From UBA11346 sp038060575 (lineage in GTDB: Bacteria > Planctomycetota > UBA11346), in the NCBI GenBank assembly GCA_964652775.1, contig CAZZAM010000009.1, positions 1-64,000 on the forward strand: 64,000 bases of DNA, given 5' to 3'. Of the stretch, positions 59,718-64,000 are shown piece after piece (the stretch's first letter is position 1; every line of letters begins with the position of its first letter). Below the pieces are notes generated by a model that ran no database searches, was not told the DNA's origin, and worked only from the letters and a program-made list of their open reading frames with translations. Position numbers and translations under genes: made by a program.

Positions 59718-60032
59718 GTGGGCTTCGCTGAAGAACTACGTCGCCGCCTCACTGGCGGGAAAATGTCGCTGCGGACTGTCGCCCGTCGGGTCGGCATAGG
59801 CCATGGACTGCTTAGTCTCGCGTCGCGCGGGCTGTGCCCCTTTCCCGTCCGTCATGTCGAACTGTTGGCCGATGCGCTGGAATTAGCGGGTACCGAGCGG
59901 GAGGCGTTCATTGTTGCCGCTGCCCTGGAAACAGCGCATCCAGTCTTTCGGGCCTATGTTGAGCGCTTGGAGGCGGGATCGCCAACTCGCTCCAGGACTT
60001 CACGCGGTCAGAGGACAACCCGTCCCAGGTAG
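59718..60032 (+). CDS. XRE-type HTH regulator
   Basis: A 104-residue protein with an XRE/Cro-like HTH: FAEELRRRLTGGKMSLRTVARRVGIGHGLLSLASRG (about 3-38), followed by PFPVRHVELLADALELAGTEREAFIVAAALE, the usual second half of lambda-repressor folds. GTG start at 59718; a gatcgggt sequence forms a small hairpin with the bases before it. It lies at the right edge of the element and is a likely immunity or lysogeny-type regulator. Confidence 0.7.
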   Translation: MGFAEELRRRLTGGKMSLRTVARRVGIGHGLLSLASRGLCPFPVRHVELLADALELAGTEREAFIVAAALETAHPVFRAYVERLEAGSPTRSRTSRGQRTTRPR

Positions 60033-60126
60033 GGGATTGGGGTGTGCCAAGGCTAAGGCTCGAATACTTCCCCCAGACCTCCCCCAAGATGCGAAACGGC
60101 ACCTCAATTTTTAGACGTATTAAACA

Positions 60127-60155
60127 CATAAACCCCGGCAGGGCCGAGGTTTATG
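60127..60155 (-). terminator. Element-supplied hairpin behind tRNA-Cys
   Basis: cataaacc (60127-60134) pairs with ggtttatg (60148-60155), with an inner cggc-agg-gccg stem. It is immediately beyond the tRNA-Cys 3' end on the minus strand and replaces the native hairpin now at 44238-44263. Confidence 0.7.
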
Positions 60156-60157
60156 GT

Positions 60158-60206
60158 TTGGAGGCGCGACCCGGATTCGAACCGGGGTACACGGATTTGC
60201 AATCCG
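60158..60206. repeat. Right attachment site (attR), inside tRNA-Cys
   Basis: 49-base repeat identical to 44267-44315. It covers the 3' two-thirds of the tRNA-Cys gene, so the element restores a functional tRNA when it integrates; the tRNA 5' end (60207-60232) is outside the element. Confidence 0.95.
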
Positions 60207-60232
60207 CTGCGTAGCCGCTCCGCCATCGCGCC
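60162..60232 (-). tRNA. tRNA-Cys (anticodon GCA)
   Basis: The minus strand from 60232 reads as a complete cloverleaf: acceptor stem GGCGCGA/TCGCGCC, D-arm GGCGGAGCGGCTACGC, anticodon loop TTGCAAA with GCA (Cys), T-arm with GTTCGAATC, discriminator U, no encoded CCA. Length 71 bases without CCA. It is the integration site of the element. Confidence 0.96.
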
Positions 60233-60266
60233 AGCGGACCACGCCGAGGGGCGCGGTCGTGGTTGA

Positions 60267-60527
60267 TTAGTTTGTCGCGGCGGGCGCGGCTGCTTTGACC
60301 CGGAGCGGTTTGATGACAAGGCCCTTCTTCATGGCGCGGGTCGAGACGTAGACGCTTTGAATCTTGCCGTCGAGCATGATGCGGACCTTTTTGAGGTTCG
60401 GCTTGACCAAACGCCGCGAGCGGCCCTTGATCTTGTTGCCTACGCCGCCATCGCGACGGGCGCCTTTTTCGGCCTTGGTCCAACCGCCGCGCGCGCGACG
60501 ACCGGTGAAAACGCATACTCGGGGCAT
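60267..60527 (-). CDS. rpmB: 50S ribosomal protein L28
   Basis: Ribosomal protein bL28, 86 residues, in the large subunit. MPRVCVFTGRRARGGWTKAEKG near the start, then RRLVKPNLKKVRIMLDGKIQSVYVSTRAMKKG matches the L28 core. The N-terminal C-x-x-T-G-R segment of L28 is present (VCVFTGRR), but the paired zinc-type cysteines are absent, so this is a zinc-free form. It has a slightly extended Ala-rich tail. It lies 34 bases from the tRNA-Cys gene on the same strand. Confidence 0.93.
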   Translation of the reverse strand: MPRVCVFTGRRARGGWTKAEKGARRDGGVGNKIKGRSRRLVKPNLKKVRIMLDGKIQSVYVSTRAMKKGLVIKPLRVKAAAPAATN

Positions 60528-60690
60528 GAATGACCTCTGGTTGGGAGGGCGGAACCCTAGCGGGTTTGCCAGCAGATCAAGTCATCATGGCCAAGGGGTG
60601 AGTTGCCACGGCACCAGGGCCGCCGAAGCTGCGAAAATGCTATGAATTGAGCCGCAAAGCGTTTGCAGCCTTGGCAGCACGACGGGTGTC

Positions 60691-63600
60691 GTGGAAAAAA
60701 GGCTGAGTCAAAATCGGTTTGGCGAAGTCTCCTTGTCAGGAGCCATGCCTGTGGATACCGCCATACTCATGAACGAGGCTGCTTTCCTCACGTCTGATGG
60801 CGATGCCGATCGCCGCCTACTGGAGGCCTTCCGCCGCCAGGGGGATCGTGAGGCGATGGGTCAGCTACTGCATGCGCATGCGGCACCAGCCTACCGCTTG
60901 GCGCGCCGTTTGACTGGCAACAGCAGCGATGCCGAGGATGCGGTGCAGGACGCGTTCATCCGCTGCGTGGCGCATGCGGCGAGCTATCGCGGGGATGGGC
61001 CAGTCCGAGCATGGATCATGGTCGTGGTGGCCAACGCTGCGCGTCAGCGTGCCACTGCTGAAGCCCGTCTCCATCGTCGCGAGGAGCGCGCCATGAGCCC
61101 AACATCCACTGACGGTGTGGATTCATCCCAGGCCGAATTGCATGAGCAGATCGTGAAGGCCCTGGAGACCTTGTCTCCGACGTACCGTATCCCGGTCGCC
61201 ATGCACTATCTTGATGAGTTATCATTCAGCGACATCGCGGCGGCCCTCGGTGCCAAGGAGCGGGCGATTCGCACGCGCGTCAGTCGCGGAGTCGAGCAAC
61301 TGCGCGAGTTCTTGTCCCGGCGTGGTGTTGCGGTGTCGGCGGCAGGCATCGTCACGGCATTCAGCGCCCTTCCGGCTGGAGAGGTTCCCGCGAGTCTCGG
61401 TGTCATGGTTCAACAGGCGATGGCCAAGGGCATGGTTGCGTCGGTTGGGGTGGCCACGACGACGACGGTCTGGTCATTCAAGACAATCGCCCTGACCGCC
61501 ATGCTTGTCTTGGCGGTGCCCTTCGTCGGATATGTCGCTTGGCTGTCGCGGGCAACGCCGTTGGTGATCGACCGATCCGCAGTTGTCGACCGCCGACATG
61601 CCGATGAATCATCGGCGGTGCTGGATCAGCCGATCACCGTCGATGTCGAGGGACCTCTAGAAGAAGTAATCTTTGCTCTGCAGTCGGCCCTGCCCAAGAA
61701 CCATCGACTTAACTTTGCTGCGCCCGATGCGTTGTTTGCAGGGATCAAACGCAGTGCGTCCGGTAGTGGAATCTACGTCACTTCGCCAGCGCCCAACGCT
61801 GCACTGCGGACGATGCAGGTTCGCGCTCAAGCAAAACCTATTCGCGAAGTTCTTGAGGGGATGTGTGTGCCCATCGGCCTGCGCTGGAATCTGGTGAACG
61901 ATACCATCGTCATCGACCGTCCTCTGCCGGAGGGCGAACGGACACGCCTAGTCGATGCGTTCAAGTCGGCCCACGACGAAGCCACGATTTTGGCGACGGC
62001 GCAGGCTTTGGCCGACAGTGCCGACACGGCCTGTTTACGGCCGCTCCTCTTGTCGTTAGCTAATCCAGGGCAGCGCGCCGACCTGGTCGTTCGGCAACTC
62101 GAGCCGCTGACCGGAGGCCTGAGCGGCAACTTTTCATCGAGGGCGTTGGCGTCAGGTACCGCCGCATGGGCATCGCCGATCGTTGCCTGGAGCGAAGACG
62201 CCGAGGTCGCCGAGGCAGTGCTCAAAGCGGTCGAGCGGCAGCAGGAATCGCGTGCCACTGTTATACGCACCGCTGGTCACCTGCGCCTGCGCGCCATCGT
62301 CCCGGGCTGCATCGCCTTGCTGCGGGAAGGATTCGCCCCGCAGGGGGCCGTCGAACGGATCATCCGGAGCAAGATTCTCAGCACCAATACTCCGGACCGC
62401 CTCGCCCGCGCAGCAGCGTATGCTCTGGGATGGATAGGCGATATTCGCGCGGTTGAACCGATGTTGGAAGTTGTAACCAACCCCGACTATCTCTATCAGC
62501 CCAATGATGAAGCGATCATGGCGCTCGGTCGTCTGCATGATCCACGGGCGGTGCAACCGCTGCTCGGCATTGCCACAAACAAAAGTCGTTGGGGACCAAT
62601 GCGCGGAGAAATTATCCAGGCGCTCGGGCAGATCGGCGATGAAAGCGCAGTCGAGTCGATCGCGGCGATCCTCCTGGATACATCCGATGACGAACACTTC
62701 GTTCGCAATCATGTTCCCAGTGCACTGACCAGGATCGGTACGCCACGGGCTGTCGATCTGCTGTGCAAAGGTGCGCAGTCGCTGCGGGATGGCGATGGTG
62801 CGCGGCACGCGGCTATTGGGGAACTCGGTTACATCGGTGGCGAGCGGATCGAGCGGATATTGCTGGGTATTTTGCCGCAGTATTTTTCGGGAACATATGC
62901 TAGCTCGGCGCTAGGTCACATCCGGAATCCGAACCTCGTGCCCCAATTGAAGGAAATGCTGCGTTCAGCAAAGGGAGGAGATGCATATCGCCATATCGCT
63001 GACGCACTCGCCGCGATGCATCTGCCCAGTGCTGAAGCGGCGCTCATCGAGACTATTCCCAAGGCTGATAATCCGTTGCTGTGGTGTCATGTGCAAGCTC
63101 TCGGCGGATCGCCTGAAAGCATGAAGGTTCTGCTTGCTATGGTTGATGTGGATAAGCCGTTGAAGCAACGGCGCATCGCTGTCGGCCAGCTCGCTCGCTG
63201 TGGAGCAGAAGGTATCCAGCGGGTCATCGCTCTGGTCGCGTCAGATCACGACATGGAAACGCGCCTCTCAGCCATGGGGGGATTCCATGGTCGTAGCTCT
63301 CTTACTGGCGAAGTACTTTTGCCCCGATCGGTGCTGCAGTCGTGGCTGGTTCATCCCGAAGAGCACATACGGGCCCGAGCCGTCAGCTTGATGATTGATG
63401 GTGGTCGTCATGAATCTGCCGAGTTGATCGCCACGCATGGGACGGCCTTACAAGACCTAAGTCCGCTGGTTCGCAAGGCGGCGGCGAGCAGTTATATGAT
63501 GGGTTTGAGCGATGCAGATCGGCGTACGCTAGTGCTCCAGTACGGTCAGGCCCTCCGCTCCGATAGTGATCCCAGTATCCGCTGTATTATTGCTGAACGC

Positions 63601-63984
63601 TGCTTCTTTTGGCCGCTACCCGATCTGGGGCGTCAATGTTATACCGACTTAGCCGATGCGCTGCTGGCTGCTGCTTCGAACGATACCGACGCACAGGTGC
63701 GGGCCAGAGCTGGGCAAACACTCGCCCGCATGATCCATGCACTGAGGGAGTACAAGCGCAGCTCGCAACCCGACCTATCGACCCAGTTGCACGCCTTGGT
63801 GAAACGGGTTGCCGAAGAACCGCATCCGCAAACCCGGGCGATCATCAGCAAGGCCATAGACCATCCGAAGGATTACTTAAACTCCGAATTCCCCTGGAAT
63901 GCAGCGGCAAAGGTCCGGGCGACAAAACCAACAACTGGTGAGGGAGAGCCGAGCCCAGTTGTGCCTCCGGCAAGCGACTTTTAA
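60691..63984 (+). CDS. ECF sigma factor fused to a membrane segment, an STN-like domain and HEAT repeats
   Basis: A 1097-residue fusion. Sigma region 2 lies at about 43-118 (LLEAFRRQGDREAMGQLLHA, then LTGNSSDAEDAVQDAFIRC) and region 4 at about 150-215 (ALETLSPTYRIPVAMHYLDE and LSFSDIAAALGAKERAIRTR). A membrane segment (about 270-290; ALTAMLVLAVPFVGYVAWLS) follows, then an STN/secretin-like domain (about 310-410; ITVDVEGPLEEVIFALQSAL and MCVPIGLRWNLVNDTIVIDR). From about 430 on come many HEAT-type repeats (for example DIRAVEPMLEVV, DPRAVQPLLGIA). The sigma part would be cytoplasmic and the repeats periplasmic. Such giant ECF fusions are best known from planctomycetes. The start may be the GTG at 60691, ATG at 60745 or GTG at 60751, which has aggag eight bases upstream. 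Confidence 0.88.
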   Translation: MEKRLSQNRFGEVSLSGAMPVDTAILMNEAAFLTSDGDADRRLLEAFRRQGDREAMGQLLHAHAAPAYRLARRLTGNSSDAEDAVQDAFIRCVAHAASYRGDGPVRAWIMVVVANAARQRATAEARLHRREERAMSPTSTDGVDSSQAELHEQIVKALETLSPTYRIPVAMHYLDELSFSDIAAALGAKERAIRTRVSRGVEQLREFLSRRGVAVSAAGIVTAFSALPAGEVPASLGVMVQQAMAKGMVASVGVATTTTVWSFKTIALTAMLVLAVPFVGYVAWLSRATPLVIDRSAVVDRRHADESSAVLDQPITVDVEGPLEEVIFALQSALPKNHRLNFAAPDALFAGIKRSASGSGIYVTSPAPNAALRTMQVRAQAKPIREVLEGMCVPIGLRWNLVNDTIVIDRPLPEGERTRLVDAFKSAHDEATILATAQALADSADTACLRPLLLSLANPGQRADLVVRQLEPLTGGLSGNFSSRALASGTAAWASPIVAWSEDAEVAEAVLKAVERQQESRATVIRTAGHLRLRAIVPGCIALLREGFAPQGAVERIIRSKILSTNTPDRLARAAAYALGWIGDIRAVEPMLEVVTNPDYLYQPNDEAIMALGRLHDPRAVQPLLGIATNKSRWGPMRGEIIQALGQIGDESAVESIAAILLDTSDDEHFVRNHVPSALTRIGTPRAVDLLCKGAQSLRDGDGARHAAIGELGYIGGERIERILLGILPQYFSGTYASSALGHIRNPNLVPQLKEMLRSAKGGDAYRHIADALAAMHLPSAEAALIETIPKADNPLLWCHVQALGGSPESMKVLLAMVDVDKPLKQRRIAVGQLARCGAEGIQRVIALVASDHDMETRLSAMGGFHGRSSLTGEVLLPRSVLQSWLVHPEEHIRARAVSLMIDGGRHESAELIATHGTALQDLSPLVRKAAASSYMMGLSDADRRTLVLQYGQALRSDSDPSIRCIIAERCFFWPLPDLGRQCYTDLADALLAAASNDTDAQVRARAGQTLARMIHALREYKRSSQPDLSTQLHALVKRVAEEPHPQTRAIISKAIDHPKDYLNSEFPWNAAAKVRATKPTTGEGEPSPVVPPASDF

Positions 63985-64000
63985 TTCTAAATTGCTCCGT

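Larger units (their letters stand above)
44267..60206. mobile_element. Integrated element at tRNA-Cys with defence cargo (satellite/IME-like)
   Basis: Bounded by an identical 49-base repeat at 44267-44315 and 60158-60206. Contents in order: tyrosine integrase, integrase/flhB debris, a two-gene unit with a nuclease-like protein, a class III cyclase and MmeI-type restriction enzyme, excisionase-like HTH, two small HTH genes, a small unknown, D5-type primase-helicase, small DUF5681-like protein, lipoprotein/membrane pair and XRE regulator. No capsid, portal, tail, terminase large subunit or conjugation genes are visible, which points to a phage satellite or integrative mobilisable element. The 46250-50530 part is visibly AT-richer than the flanks. 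Confidence 0.92.

Noticed and set aside
44267..60206. Complete prophage
   Set aside because: No capsid, portal, tail, large terminase or lysis gene is seen on either strand.

Overview
The window looks like a piece of chromosome from a Gram-negative, moderately high-GC bacterium, most likely of the Planctomycetota/PVC type. This is inferred from gene content and is not certain. The pointers are outer-membrane-barrel proteins, a DUF1573 protein, a VIT-vWA-DUF2135 secreted giant, an ECF sigma factor fused to a transmembrane segment, an STN-like domain and HEAT repeats, a diadenylate cyclase/YbbR operon, and the carboxy(nor)spermidine route to polyamines.

Bases 1-23,000 are ordinary core genome, mostly on the minus strand. 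They carry a tandem hydrolase, an NhaD/CitM-type transporter, an rRNA methyltransferase-like protein, a metallopeptidase-barrel protein, ruvB, the folP-cdaA-ybbR operon, a DUF1963-like protein, hisC-dxr-NAD kinase, a PAS protein, a GH88/GH105 hydrolase with a secreted lectin-like neighbour, a DUF1573 protein, prepilin peptidase, pyrE and a cyclophilin. A 27-residue lysine-rich mini-protein gene (13688-13771) closed by a perfect hairpin lies among them. Bases 23,300-30,100 hold a complete polyamine cluster: aguB and aguA divergent from speA, carboxynorspermidine dehydrogenase and nspC. It runs from arginine through agmatine, N-carbamoylputrescine and putrescine to carboxy-triamine and triamine. 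Bases 30,100-43,450 hold an oxidoreductase/DeoR pair, the VIT-vWA protein, a toroid-repeat secreted protein, a SprA-like metallopeptidase, and a plus-strand run of TolQ/ExbB, TolR/ExbD, a large coiled-coil/CBM9-like protein and mreB.

From 44267 to 60206 lies an integrated element of about 15.9 kb, bounded by a perfect 49-bp direct repeat. The right copy forms the 3' two-thirds of an intact tRNA-Cys(GCA). The left copy is a truncated tRNA end followed by what is probably the original tRNA terminator. The element carries a tyrosine integrase at its left end, an excisionase-like HTH protein, a tightly overlapping replication module (two HTH proteins, a small unknown, a D5/P4-type primase-helicase) and a XRE regulator at its right end. 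No virion genes are visible, so it resembles a phage satellite or integrative mobilisable element. Its cargo is defence-like: an AT-rich, translationally coupled two-gene unit of a helical protein and a PD-(D/E)xK-like nuclease that I cannot assign to a known system; a stand-alone class III nucleotidyl cyclase downstream of an MmeI-type (type IIL) restriction-methylation enzyme; and a small lipoprotein/membrane-protein pair. Between integrase and cargo lie a frameshifted second integrase 3' end and a 48-codon scrap of the flagellar/type III export protein FlhB.

Several dispersed repeats occur between genes: four copies of a long imperfect inverted repeat (72-192, 4517-4648, 28736-28901, 35940-36068), a dense array of short palindromes (5160-5471, related hairpin at 43507-43542) and two unrelated inverted repeats (23234-23345, 27326-27432). 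Downstream of the element are tRNA-Cys, rpmB and the sigma/HEAT fusion gene, which ends just before the window does.
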